The notes: generated by a model not told the origin, from the sequence alone. 64,000 nucleotides of DNA from Gaiellasilicea sp963765705 (GCA_963765705.1 CAVXXJ010000001.1:186001-250000), one strand, 5' to 3'; positions 24,684 to 32,992 are shown, counted from the first letter of the stretch. Made by a program: numbers and translations.

Positions 24684-24742
24684 GAGTTCGAAGTTAGCCG
24701 TTCGCGACTGAGTTCGAACTCCCAGTCGAGTCACTTGGCTAA
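24684..24742 (+). promoter_or_regulatory. Nested inverted repeats in the leader of the 24753 gene
   Basis: TTAGCC (24694-24699) pairs with GGCTAA (24737-24742); inside, CGACTG (24705-24710) pairs with CAGTCG (24723-24728); the centre is the palindrome AGTTCGAACT (24711-24720). GAGTTCGAA also occurs as a direct repeat at 24684 and 24710. This may be a multi-site operator or an mRNA hairpin just before the GGGGGG ribosome site. Confidence 0.5.
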
Positions 24743-24752
24743 GGGGGGTGGC

Positions 24753-25097
24753 ATGTCAACTCTTTTCAAGAGCGCGCACAGCGGTGTCGACCCAGGCGCG
24801 GCTTCTCGGGGGCGGCACGACGGGATCGCTGGCACTGCGGAACCCGAGACTGTGGAGATCGTGTGTGAGTGTGGTCACGGGTGCGGCGGACGCATCGTCC
24901 TGCCCGTCACCGAGTACGTGAAGGTGCGCCGCCATCCCGCACGCTTCTTCGTCAAAGCGGGACACGAGGTGTCGCAGACACACCGCGTGGTGGGTGACGC
25001 AGCGGACTACGTCGTGATTGAGACGCGCACCGGCTTCGACCCGGCTGCGATCAACTTGAAACCGTTCGTAGCCTGGAGGGAGGGGAGTTTCCAGTGA
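24753..25097 (+). CDS. Hypothetical protein with Cys-rich motif
   Basis: 114 aa from ATG 24753. A disordered N-terminus is followed by VEIVCECGHGCGGRIVLPVTEYVKVRRHPARFFVKAGHEV, a motif with three Cys and two His that could bind a metal, and by VVGDAADYVVIETRTG. Similar proteins with CxCG...C and FxxxPGH occur in many actinobacteria without assigned function. The next gene overlaps by four bases (GTGA), so the two are surely co-translated. Behind the nested inverted repeats at 24684-24742. Confidence 0.65.
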   Translation: MSTLFKSAHSGVDPGAASRGRHDGIAGTAEPETVEIVCECGHGCGGRIVLPVTEYVKVRRHPARFFVKAGHEVSQTHRVVGDAADYVVIETRTGFDPAAINLKPFVAWREGSFQ

Positions 25098-25351
25098 GCG
25101 GAATCTCCAGCGACGGTTACGCAATAGCGCTACCGACCATCGCACCGGCGCTCGCCACCGTCGGCCAGACTTTCACCGAACGACAGGAAGCCAGGATCCT
25201 CGAACAAGCAGAGCAGTCTGTGAGCGCCCGCTTGAGCACCACACCTGACGTGGCTCGGGAAATGCTGGTCGGGATTGCGCGCAGCCAGGGCCGCGAGCTC
25301 GAGGAGTACGCCGCGGCGGTAATCGCCAACCGCGGCCGATTGGACGTCTAA
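25094..25351 (+). CDS. Small ANTAR-like protein
   Basis: 85 aa, GTG 25094 overlapping the previous stop as GTGA. The C-terminal 50 residues (LEQAEQSVSARLSTTPDVAREMLVGIARSQGRELEEYAAAVIANR) resemble the three-helix ANTAR RNA-binding fold: variable first helix, then AxxxL and a last helix with R-LE--A--V. ANTAR proteins act by antitermination at paired RNA hexaloop hairpins. The family match is by eye and moderate. The D copy of the direct repeat follows 13 bp after the stop. Confidence 0.5.
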   Translation: MSGISSDGYAIALPTIAPALATVGQTFTERQEARILEQAEQSVSARLSTTPDVAREMLVGIARSQGRELEEYAAAVIANRGRLDV

Positions 25352-25363
25352 CGAACCTCGATT

Positions 25364-25407
25364 CGCGCCAAGATCCCTGAAGCTGCGTGAGACGGATTCG
25401 AGCTCAC
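25364..25407 (+). repeat. 44-bp direct repeat, copy 2
   Basis: CGCGCCAAGATCCCTGAAG through GACGGATTCGAGCTCAC, nearly identical to 23393-23437 and in the same orientation. Closes the 2-kb orphan block. Confidence 0.65.
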
Positions 25408-25434
25408 ACCGAGCGTAGAACGGCCTCTCGTCAG

Positions 25435-25989
25435 CTAGGCCCAGGGAAGCCGGTCCCAGTACGACGGACGTTCCCGGCGTGACGGCTCGAACCGCGGGTA
25501 CACCTGCCCGAAGTCCGACGTCTCCTCCTCCACGCTTGCCTCGTAACGCGCAGCGAGCTCCGACACCGGGTAGTGCAGCTCTTCGCGCTCCAACCGTGCA
25601 CCGACCATCAGGATCGCGCACGGTCCGTCGCCGGCGCCCACGAAGATGTGCTTGGTCCCGGGAGGGCAGTGGAAGAAGTCCCACGGCCGAAGGAGCCGCT
25701 CCTCGCCCTCGACGAGCAGCCTGCACTCCCCTGAAAGCACGAGGAACGCTTCCTGCTGATTCTCGGAGTGGTAGAGCCCGTTCGGCTGGCCCGGCTCCAG
25801 GACGCGAACCTTGATGCCCAGCTGCGAGAAGGAGAACTCCCGGCTCTCGAAACGACAGTCCGCCCCGGGCGGCTTCTGCTCGCTGTTCTCGGCCGTCGAC
25901 CACTGCGCGTCACGCACGTTCACGACGAACCAGCCGTCACCCACGGGTGCAAGGCCTGAGCCGGCGTCCTCGAGTGCTGCCTCGGGCAT
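25435..25989 (-). CDS. Cupin domain protein
   Basis: 184 aa with one cupin barrel: GLYHSENQQEAFLVLSGECRLLVEGEE (His, Gln/Glu ligands) and LRPWDFFHCPPGTKHIFVGAG (late His). The first part (GWFVVNVRDAQWSTAENSEQK) and the C-terminal tail (SRRERPSYWDRLPW) are typical of a cupin group found widely in actinobacteria and often annotated as sugar-phosphate-isomerase-like. Likely metal-binding; reaction unknown. ATG 25989. A palindrome (26028) and a sigma-28-like promoter (26124-26151) lie upstream. Confidence 0.75.
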   Translation of the reverse strand: MPEAALEDAGSGLAPVGDGWFVVNVRDAQWSTAENSEQKPPGADCRFESREFSFSQLGIKVRVLEPGQPNGLYHSENQQEAFLVLSGECRLLVEGEERLLRPWDFFHCPPGTKHIFVGAGDGPCAILMVGARLEREELHYPVSELAARYEASVEEETSDFGQVYPRFEPSRRERPSYWDRLPWA

Positions 25990-26027
25990 GCCGCGAGCCT
26001 AACGGCTCTCCGTTCCACAACGTAAGT

Positions 26028-26065
26028 GAGGGTCAGAGGCGACTGCGGCGGCGCCTCTGACCCTC
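26028..26065. repeat. Perfect 14-bp palindrome with 10-bp loop
   Basis: GAGGGTCAGAGGCG (26028-26041) and CGCCTCTGACCCTC (26052-26065) pair without mismatch. No T-run on either side. Lies between the cupin start and the sigma-28-like promoter, so it would form in the cupin leader RNA; may be a REP-like element. Confidence 0.65.
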
Positions 26066-26123
26066 GAAGACGGCTCGACGTGGAAAGCTGCGGCTCGATC
26101 CACGGAACTCGTTCTGGTCCTAG

Positions 26124-26151
26124 CTATCGGCCGCTAGGTCCTATGACTTGA
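26124..26151 (-). promoter_or_regulatory. Putative sigma-28 (WhiG/FliA) promoter upstream of the cupin gene
   Basis: On the minus strand TCAA (26151-26148), 16 nt, GCCGATAG (26131-26124). The -10 fits the sigma-28 consensus GCCGATAA at 7 of 8 bases. CCTAGC (26119) and GCTAGG (26133) form an inverted repeat across the -10. The transcript would have a 130-nt leader before the cupin ATG. Confidence 0.5.
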
Positions 26152-26197
26152 GCCGGTCAGGGCCTATCGCATCACTCGACCCAGTGATTTCGAGCGG

Positions 26198-27592
26198 CTA
26201 GACCGCGACGGCAACGGGCGCAGCGGGCTTGCCGCTGGCGACCACACGCTCGAGGGCATCGACGCAACGAGCATCGAAAGCCGTGCCTGCCTCATCCTGA
26301 AGCAAGCCGAGAGCGCGCTCGTGCGTCCAGGCCTCGCGGTACACGCGCTCGGAGCGAAGAGCGTCGTACACGTCGCAGACGGCCAGGACGCGTGTCTCGA
26401 GCGAGAGCGTCGTGGCGCCGTCGGGATAGCCGCTGCCGTCGAGCCGCTCGTGGTGGCCGCGGACGAGGTGTCGGACACCGGCGGAGAAGCCGAGCCGGCC
26501 GAGGAGCGAGTCGCCCCAGGCGGCGTGTTTCTGGACGAGTGCGTACTCTGCGTCGTCGAGGGCGGACGGCTTCTTGAGCACATCGTCGGGGACGGAGAGC
26601 TTGCCGATGTCGTGGAGCAACCCGCCGGTGGCGAGCTCGCGCAGGCGCGCGGGCGGCAGGCCGAGGTGCTCCCCGACCGCGACCGCGAGGAGCGCAACGC
26701 GACGCGTGTGGCCTTCCGTGTACTCGTCCTTCTCGGCGAGCAGACGCACGAGCCCACCGACCTGGGAGCCGAGGAACGTCTCCTCGGCCGAGACGAGCTC
26801 CGCGCCGCGGAGGTCGCCGGCAAGGGGACGGGACGGCGACGAGCGAAAGAGATCCGCTGCGACCGGGGCGCCGACGAGCAGCACACCCGCGACCTCCAGC
26901 CCGTGGCCGAGCCACCAGGCGAGATCCATGTAGGTCTGCGTCAAAGCCGGGACGAGCGCGCCCGCGAGCCAGACGAGGCCGACGAAGACGCCGAGATCGG
27001 CGCGCCGCCGCGTCAGCAGCACGGTGTGCAGGGCGCGGAGCGCGAGCAGGCCGTAGAAGGCGAGCCCGACGACGAGGACGGCGATCGCGGGCAGGCTGGC
27101 GGGCTCCGGCACCGAAGGGACGAGACTCGGCAGCCAGAGGGCGACGAGGCCGAGCGCAATGACGCCGACCATCAGAGCCGCCTGGAGCCAGAGCAGCGGC
27201 AGAACAGCGCGAGGGCTCCGTGCCGGGGGCAGAGCGGAGAGCGCGAGGATGACGCCGCCGACCGGCAGGGTCGCCGCGCCCGTCAGCGAGACGACGCCGT
27301 TCATCTCGACGACGAAGCCGGGGCTCGCAAAGCCGTGGACGAGCAGGAGCGACGCCATGACGGTGAAGGCCGTGCCGACGAGCACGGCGCGCGCGTCGCC
27401 GCGGCGCCAGCCTCCGTAGGACAGCGCAACACCGGCGGCGGTCGCGACTAGTGACGAGGCGCCGACGCTCCAGAAGTGCGTCGCGCTCGAGAACATCACC
27501 TGCTGAGGGCTGACGAAGTGAATCAGCGCAGGCGGAACGATTGCGGCGGCCCCAGCCGCCACGAGCAAAGAAGAGAAGCGATCCCACCGCAC
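26198..27592 (-). CDS. Membrane-anchored HD-GYP domain protein (c-di-GMP phosphodiesterase type)
   Basis: 464 aa. The N-terminal half has about seven or eight transmembrane helices (from SSLLVAAGAAAIVPPALIHF to LEVAGVLLVGAPVAADLF), the C-terminal 170 residues an HD-GYP domain: YTEGHTRRVALLAV, LLHDIGKLSVPDDVL, GRLGFSAGVRHLVRGHHERLDGSGYP and AVCDVYDALRSERVYR. HD and GYP residues are intact, so it should degrade c-di-GMP (or a related cyclic dinucleotide) in response to a membrane signal. GTG 27592 lies exactly 7 nt after GCCGATAA, so the message is probably leaderless from a sigma-28 promoter. Divergent from the carboxylase gene. Confidence 0.88.
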   Translation of the reverse strand: MRWDRFSSLLVAAGAAAIVPPALIHFVSPQQVMFSSATHFWSVGASSLVATAAGVALSYGGWRRGDARAVLVGTAFTVMASLLLVHGFASPGFVVEMNGVVSLTGAATLPVGGVILALSALPPARSPRAVLPLLWLQAALMVGVIALGLVALWLPSLVPSVPEPASLPAIAVLVVGLAFYGLLALRALHTVLLTRRRADLGVFVGLVWLAGALVPALTQTYMDLAWWLGHGLEVAGVLLVGAPVAADLFRSSPSRPLAGDLRGAELVSAEETFLGSQVGGLVRLLAEKDEYTEGHTRRVALLAVAVGEHLGLPPARLRELATGGLLHDIGKLSVPDDVLKKPSALDDAEYALVQKHAAWGDSLLGRLGFSAGVRHLVRGHHERLDGSGYPDGATTLSLETRVLAVCDVYDALRSERVYREAWTHERALGLLQDEAGTAFDARCVDALERVVASGKPAAPVAVAV

Positions 27593-27599
27593 GTCCGCC

Positions 27600-27627
27600 T
27601 TATCGGCACCGACCCCCCGGTTCGTTA
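27600..27627 (-). promoter_or_regulatory. Sigma-28 (WhiG/FliA) promoter of the HD-GYP gene
   Basis: On the minus strand TAAC (27627-27624), 16 nt, GCCGATAA (27607-27600): a full match to the sigma-28 -10 element with a TAAx -35 remnant. GTG follows after 7 nt. The -35 overlaps the TAGGCT -10 box (27626-27631) of the divergent carboxylase gene, so the two promoters should compete. Confidence 0.6.
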
Positions 27628-27637
27628 GGCTCAGTTC

Positions 27638-29194
27638 GTGGCACTGCTCACGTCCCAGGTCGAGCGCGACGAGACCTTCGCCCGGCGGGCGGAGCGCATG
27701 GAGACGCTCGCAGCGGAACTGCGTGAGCGAACCGCGCTCGTCGCGCGCGGCGGCGGTGAGAAGGCCGTCGAGCGGCACCGCTCACGCGGCAAGCTGACGG
27801 CCCGCGAGCGCATCGACCGGCTGATCGATCCGGGGACCGCGTTCCTGGAGCTCAATGCGCTCGCCGCCTGGGAGCTGTACGACGGTGCGGCGCCGGCCGC
27901 CGGGATCGTGACCGGAATCGGCGTCGTCGAAGGTCAGGAGTGCGTCGTCGTCGCCAACGACGCGACGGTGAAGGGGGGCTCCTACTTCCCGCTCACCGTC
28001 AAGAAGCACCTGCGCGCGCAGGAGGTCGCCGAGCAGAACCACCTCCCGTGCCTCTACCTCGTCGACTCGGGCGGCGCGTTCCTGCCGCTGCAGGCCGAGG
28101 TCTTCCCCGACCGCGAGCACTTCGGCCGGATCTTCTACAACCAGGCGCGGATGTCCGCGAAGGGGATCCCGCAGATCGCCGTCGTCATGGGCTCCTGCAC
28201 CGCCGGCGGCGCCTACGTGCCCGCGATGAGCGACGAGACCGTGATCGTCCAGGGCACGGGAACGATCTTCATCGGCGGCCCGCCGCTCGTGAAGGCGGCC
28301 ACCGGCCAGGACGTCACCGCAGAGGAGCTCGGGGGCGCGGACGTCCACACCCGCCGGTCCGGGGTCGCCGACCACTACGCGACCTCCGACGAGCACGCGC
28401 TCGCGCTCGCGCGCCAGATCGTCCGCAACCTGCACCGCCGCAAGGAACTGCCCTGGGACGTCGCACCGCCCGAACCGCCCGCGCTCGACCCGAACGACCT
28501 CTACGGGCTCGTCCCCGAGGACTTCAAGCACGAGATGGACGCGCACGAGCTGATCGCGCGAATCGTCGACGGCTCGCGGTTCGCCGAGTTCAAGGCGCTC
28601 TACGGCGAGACGCTCGTCTGCGGCTTTGCTCGGATCGAGGGATATCCGGTCGCGATCCTCGCGAACAAGGGAGTGCTCTTCGCCGAGTCGGCCCAGAAAG
28701 GCGCGCATTTCATCGAGCTCGCCTGCAAGCGGAAGATCCCGCTCGTCTTCCTGCAGAACATCACCGGCTTCATGGTCGGCAAGGAGTACGAGGAAGGCGG
28801 GATCGCGCGCGACGGCGCGAAGCTCGTGACGGCGGTCGCGTGCGCGGACGTGCCCAAGTTCACGGTCGTCACCGGCGGCTCGTTCGGCGCCGGCAACTAC
28901 GCGATGTGCGGTCGCGCCTACGGTCCACGTCAGCTCTGGATGTGGCCGAACGCGCGTATCTCGGTGATGGGCGGCGAGCAGGCGGCGACCGTGCTCTCGA
29001 TGGTCGGCGACGCCGACCCCGACGAGATCCGCGCGACCTACGAGACCGAGGGCAACCCCTACTTCTCGACGGCGCGGCTCTGGGACGACGGGATCATCGA
29101 CCCGCGCGACACGCGGCGGGTGCTGGCGCTCGGGATCTCCGCGGCGCTGAACGCGCCCGTGCCCGAGTCGACGTTCGGCATCTTCCGGATGTAA
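27638..29194 (+). CDS. mccB: Acyl-CoA carboxylase carboxyltransferase subunit, methylcrotonyl-CoA type
   Basis: 518-aa beta subunit that moves carboxyl from carboxybiotin to an acyl-CoA. Crotonase-fold motifs for both halves are present: VDSGGAFLPLQAEVFPDR, GSCTAGGAYVPAMSDE, GTIFIGGPPLVKAATGQ, AEELGGADVHTRRSGVADH, and in the C half GFMVGKEYEEGGIARDGAK and TVVTGGSFGAGNYAMCGRAY. The signature GGAYVPAMSDE...GPPLVKAATG is that of methylcrotonyl-CoA carboxylase rather than propionyl-CoA carboxylase. GTG 27638 comes 6 nt after TAGGCT. The matching biotin-carboxylase subunit is 9 kb away at 36519. Leucine breakdown is the likely pathway. Confidence 0.9.
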   Translation: MALLTSQVERDETFARRAERMETLAAELRERTALVARGGGEKAVERHRSRGKLTARERIDRLIDPGTAFLELNALAAWELYDGAAPAAGIVTGIGVVEGQECVVVANDATVKGGSYFPLTVKKHLRAQEVAEQNHLPCLYLVDSGGAFLPLQAEVFPDREHFGRIFYNQARMSAKGIPQIAVVMGSCTAGGAYVPAMSDETVIVQGTGTIFIGGPPLVKAATGQDVTAEELGGADVHTRRSGVADHYATSDEHALALARQIVRNLHRRKELPWDVAPPEPPALDPNDLYGLVPEDFKHEMDAHELIARIVDGSRFAEFKALYGETLVCGFARIEGYPVAILANKGVLFAESAQKGAHFIELACKRKIPLVFLQNITGFMVGKEYEEGGIARDGAKLVTAVACADVPKFTVVTGGSFGAGNYAMCGRAYGPRQLWMWPNARISVMGGEQAATVLSMVGDADPDEIRATYETEGNPYFSTARLWDDGIIDPRDTRRVLALGISAALNAPVPESTFGIFRM

Positions 29195-29203
29195 GGAGGA
29201 AGC

Positions 29204-29500
29204 ATGCTGGTGACCGAGGACCGGTTGCGAACACTGCTCCGCGTCGCGGAGAGCGCCCACGAGGCATACGAGAAGGAGCGTGGCGAGCCCGACGACGACT
29301 GGCCGACCTGGTACGCCGCGTTCATCATCGCCCGCCTGCAGGAAGAGCCCGAAGGGGCAGCGCACCGCCTGGATCTGGATGGCGAGGAGCAGAAGCTGCT
29401 CGCAGCCGCGGTCCACGCGTATCTCGACGACTTCGGGCACGACGAAGCCGATGTCCTCCGCCGGGTGAAGGACCTCTACGCGAAGGTTCAGGCCGCCTAA
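29204..29500 (+). CDS. Small acidic hypothetical protein
   Basis: 98 aa from ATG 29204, with GGAGG 5 nt upstream, 9 bp after mccB. It is helical and acidic (LRTLLRVAESAHEAYEKERGEPDDDWPTWYAAFIIARL, VHAYLDDFGHDEADVLRRV). DWPxWYA resembles motifs in small actinobacterial proteins of unknown function. Its TAA and the next ATG overlap (TAATG), so mccB, this gene and the next are one operon. Confidence 0.65.
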   Translation: MLVTEDRLRTLLRVAESAHEAYEKERGEPDDDWPTWYAAFIIARLQEEPEGAAHRLDLDGEEQKLLAAAVHAYLDDFGHDEADVLRRVKDLYAKVQAA

Positions 29501-29830
29501 TGGTCGTCCGGATCGTCCTCTGGAGCCTCGCCGACTCGAAGACGAACGATCGAGGAGCTGCGCCGCTACCTCCGCGACGAGTCGGTGGACGAGTTCGCCG
29601 AGGTCGAGGGGCTCCGCTTCAAGGCCTGGATCTCGGACCCGCTCGGCGAGCGCTGGGGCGCCTTCTACCTGTTCGAGTCGCGTGAGGAGGCCGACCAGCC
29701 GCTGCCCACCGGCGCGCGCGACCTGATCGGGAAGCAGCCGGACCTGATCGAGGAGTTCGACCTCGAAGCGACCGTCGAGGGGCACTTCGTCGAGGCGGAG
29801 CTCTCGCGTCTCGGGCTCGCGTTCGAGTAG
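29500..29830 (+). CDS. YdhR/ABM-like small protein (one frame slip)
   Basis: Begins VVRIVLWSLADSKT from ATG 29500 and continues after a one-base slip near 29541 as TIEELRRYLRDESVDEF...GLRFKAWISDPLGERWGAFYLFESREEAD. Removing one A from GACGAACGATC restores a single 109-aa frame. The ferredoxin-like segment KAWISDP...GAFYLFES resembles YdhR-type putative monooxygenases, small dimeric alpha-beta barrel proteins. It overlaps the previous stop. First of the many slips that start here. Confidence 0.6.
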
Positions 29831-29842
29831 CTAGCGACCCTC

Positions 29843-30900
29843 CTAGAGCACGAGCGTCTCGGGGAAGATCGCGCCGCCCTCGAAGCGGTCGAGCCGGTAC
29901 GGGCGAGAGATCGAACGGCGGCGTCTCGCCCAGCAGCTCCGCCGCCACCGCGTCGCCCACGGCCGGCGACTGCATGAAGCCGTGCCCGGAGAAGCCGCAC
30001 GCGGCGTAGAGGCCGTCCGCGACCAGCCCGATGATCGGGTGCGCGTCCGGAGTCATGTCGTAGAAGCCGGCCCAGGCTCGGCGCAGGGGCGCGCCCGCCG
30101 CACGCGGGATAGCGGACGGCCAGGCGCTCGCGCCAGTCCTCGACGAGGTCGTCGCGCACCGTCTCGGGGCCGTCCCAGCGCAGCTCGGGCTCCCCCATCG
30201 CGAGCCGAAGCGCATCGGCTCCGACGCGACGGAAGTGGAAGCCGTTCTCCTCGATCGTCATCGGCAGCTCGGCAGGAATGTTGTCTACCGGGCCAACGTC
30301 GGCGAGCTGCCGGACGAGCGGGCGGATCGGAAGCTCGACGCCCCGCGCTCCGGCGACCTCGGGCGAGCGGGCGCCGCAGGCGACGACGAGCACGTCCGCG
30401 TCGAGGTCGAGTGCATCGGTGTGCTCGCGTACCTCGACACCGAGCGCGGCCGCGCGGCGCACGAGCTCCCGCGTCACGCCGGCCGGGTCGGCGATCCCGT
30501 CCTCGCGGCAGATCGTCGCGCCGAGCACGTCGTCGACGCGCAGGCCGTCCACGTACGACGCGTCGACGCTCTCGACCGGCACGCCGAACGACGCCTGGAT
30601 CGCCCGCCGCTCGCTCGAGCTCGGCGAGCCCGTTCCGGCGTCGTCGCGAGAAAGAGGTAGCCGACCTGCTCGAACAGCGGCGGCGCCGAGCTCCCGGAAG
30701 AGCCTGACGCTCGCCTGCGCCAGCCGCACCTCTGCCTCGGTCGTGAACTGCTGGCGCACGCCCCCCATCGCCTTGCCGGTGGCGCCGCCCGCGATCTCCC
30801 CCACCTCCGCGAGCACGACGTCGTCCGCGCCGCGCTGCGCGAGGTGGTAGGCGATCGAGGCGCCGATCGCGCCCGCGCCGGCTACGACGACTCGGGCCAT
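29843..30900 (-). CDS. FAD-dependent amino-acid oxidase/dehydrogenase (DAO family; several frame slips)
   Basis: Oxidises an amine or amino acid with FAD. The N-terminus VVVAGAGAIGASIAYHLAQRGADDVVLAE is the dinucleotide-binding fold; GGATGKAMGGVRQQFT, LVVACGARSPEVA and, in another frame, DMTPDAHPIIGLVADGLYAACGFSGHGFMQSP are DAO hallmarks (sarcosine oxidase/hydroxyproline dehydrogenase branch). Slips near 30655, 30630, 30090 and 29905 break the frame; each is repaired by deleting one base, after which the protein has the normal length of about 350 aa. ATG 30900 overlaps the end of the upstream DapA-like gene, so both form an operon. Confidence 0.75.
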
Positions 30901-31726
30901 CCGCGCAACTCGTCGCGCTCGCCGTCGGTCAGCTGCCGCAGCGGCCGCCGGACGTCCTCACGCATCGGGCACGCCGCGCAAGCCCGAGCAGGAACTTCAG
31001 CGCCGCATGGCGCGGGAACCGCTCGACGGCGGCGCGAAGCTCTCCGAGCGCGACCGCTCCGGCTTCGGTCGGCTCGCGCACGACGGCCGCGACCCGGTCC
31101 GGGAACGCCGCCGCGAGCCCGGAGACCGCGCCGGCCGCACCGCCGCGGATCCCGTCGAAGATCAGCGCCTCGGGGCCGACGAAGACGTCCAGCCCTTCGA
31201 GCAGGTACGGCGAGAAGCGGTCGAACGGCGCGTCGGAGACCTTCAGGCCGGCGAGGTTGGGGGCGCGCTCGCGCAGCTCGGCGACGACCGCGAGCGGGAC
31301 GGCGTAGCCGCTCGCGCGCTCGAACTCGTAGACGTAGAACGGCAGCGGCGCGCACGCGGCGGCGGCCTCGACGAAGTGCTCGAGCAGGGCGCGCTCGTCG
31401 AGCTGGAAGTACGGCGGCCCGATCACGGCGACCGCATCGGCTCCCGTCTCCGCGGCGTGCGCCGCGAGCGCGACGGTGTCGGCGGTCGTCTGGGCGCCGC
31501 AGTGGGCCGCTACCTGCAGCCGTCCCGCCGCCGCCGCGACGAATGCCTCGAGCACACGCCGCCGCTCGTCGGCGCCGAAGAGGATCCCCTCGCCCGTCGT
31601 CCCCAGCGCGAGCAGGCCGTCCAGCCCGGCGTCGGCGAGGAACGCGACGTACGGCGGAACGGCTTCCTCGTCGAGACGGTCGGCCGCGAGCGGCGTGACG
31701 GCGGCGGCCAGAGCACCTCGGAGCAT
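30882..31726 (-). CDS. Dihydrodipicolinate synthase/N-acetylneuraminate lyase family protein (one frame slip)
   Basis: Class I aldolase of the DapA superfamily, about 280 aa. Start ATG 31726: LRGALAAAVTPL, then LLALGTTGEGILFGADER (phosphate-like loop), AAHCGAQTT, AVIGPPYFQLD, FYVYEFERASGYAVP (Tyr of the catalytic triad) and LAGLKVSDAPFDRF (Schiff-base Lys). A slip near 30975 shifts the last 30 residues (MREDVRRPLRQLTD). The association with a DAO-type flavoenzyme suggests hydroxyproline-like breakdown, where a DapA-family deaminase follows an FAD dehydrogenase; this is inference, since substrate residues cannot be read off. Confidence 0.8.
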
Positions 31727-31784
31727 GCCCGCGACTCTACGCGGGTGAGGCGGGGCTCCGCAGAGCGAAGCCCCGCCCCGCTTA

Positions 31785-32992
31785 CTACGACTTCGCCTTC
31801 GTCTTGGGCTTGGGCTTCGGCCGCACCTCGACGCTCGTGGCCCGGTCGCGCTTGTCCCAGGTCGCGCTGTCGCGCCCGGCGTCGCCGGCGAGCACGTCCG
31901 CACCTTCGCCGCCGATCAGGATGTCGTTGCCCGGGCCGCCGACGAGCCGGTCGTTCCCCTCCAGCCCGCGGAGGCGGTCGTTGCCGCCGAGCCCGCAGAT
32001 CACGTCCCGGCCGCGCGTTCCGACGAGGTCGTCGGCGTTGATCGTGCCGGTGATCGTGCAGCCGAGCTTGCCGCGCGACACGCCCCAGTCGGGCGACATG
32101 TCCCAGGAACGCGGGTCGGCGAACAGGCGACGCTGCGATCCGCCGGCCGCGCGTCATCTGGAAGAACTCGCGATTGTTCTTCGCCGTCCGGTCGCTGACG
32201 AAGACGATCAGCTTGCCGTCGGGCGAGAAGGACGGGAGCGCGTCGAGCGCGGGACTGTCCGTCAGCCGCAGCTGCGCCGAGCCGTCCGCGTTCATCGCCC
32301 AGATGTCGAGGTTGCCGGCGTCGTCGCGATCCGAGTCGAAGACGATCGTGCGCCCGTTCGGCGACCAGCTCGGGTTCTCGCCGCCGATGTTCGGCGCCGT
32401 TCGTCAGCTGGGTCTGGCCGGTTCCGTCGGCGTTCATCACCCACACCTGCCGCCTCCCGGACCGCTCGCTCATGAAGGCGATCTTCGTCCCGTCCGGAGA
32501 CCAGGCCGGATCCGCGTCGTGGCTCGGGGCCGTCGTCAGCCGCACCTGCGCCGGTGCCGTCGGAGTTGATCGCGTAGATGTCGAAGGGGCCGTTGCGGGT
32601 CGTCTCGAACGCGATCCGGCTGCCGTCGTCGTTCCAGGCTGGATCGCCGTCGAAGCCCTGGGAGAACGTGAGCTCCTTCAGCGACGAGCCGTCCGGCCTG
32701 ACGACGTAGACGTCCGTGTCGCCGCGCCGCGTCGACTCGAACGCGATCAGCTGGCCGTTCGGAGACCAGGACGGCTGCGCGTCGTGCTGGTACCCGCGCG
32801 TGAGGCGAACGAGCCCGGTGCCGTTCTGGTTGATCAGGTAGAGGCTCGACGAGCCCGCCGTCGTACGGCGCGCCGCGCTGGAAGACGATGCGCCCGTTCC
32901 CGCCCGGAAATGCACTCTCGGCCGGCGCGGCCGCACCGGCGAGGGCGGTCGCCAGGAGCGACGATCACACCCGCTGCTGCCTTGAAGAACAT
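31785..32992 (-). CDS. Secreted TolB-like propeller fused to RTX-type repeats (frame slips)
   Basis: Starts at ATG 32992 with a signal-like N-terminus, then PD40 propeller blades spread over several frames: QPSWSPNGQLIAFESTRRGDTDVYVV, DPAWNDDGSRIAFETTR, DPAWSPDGTKIAFMSERSG, NPSWSPNGRTIVFDSDRDD, LPSFSPDGKLIVFVSDR. The C-terminal 100 residues switch to Ca-binding RTX-like nonapeptides (LGGNDRLRGLEGNDRL, GGPGNDILIGGEGADVLAG) and a Lys/Pro tail. At least four one-base slips. Gene unity is judged from continuous protein-like text across frames. Extracellular, Ca-dependent folding is expected; binding target unknown. Confidence 0.65.

Noticed and set aside
24753..25097. Zinc-finger transcription factor
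   Set aside because: Only three Cys and two His in an irregular order, no HTH or basic region; kept as hypothetical.
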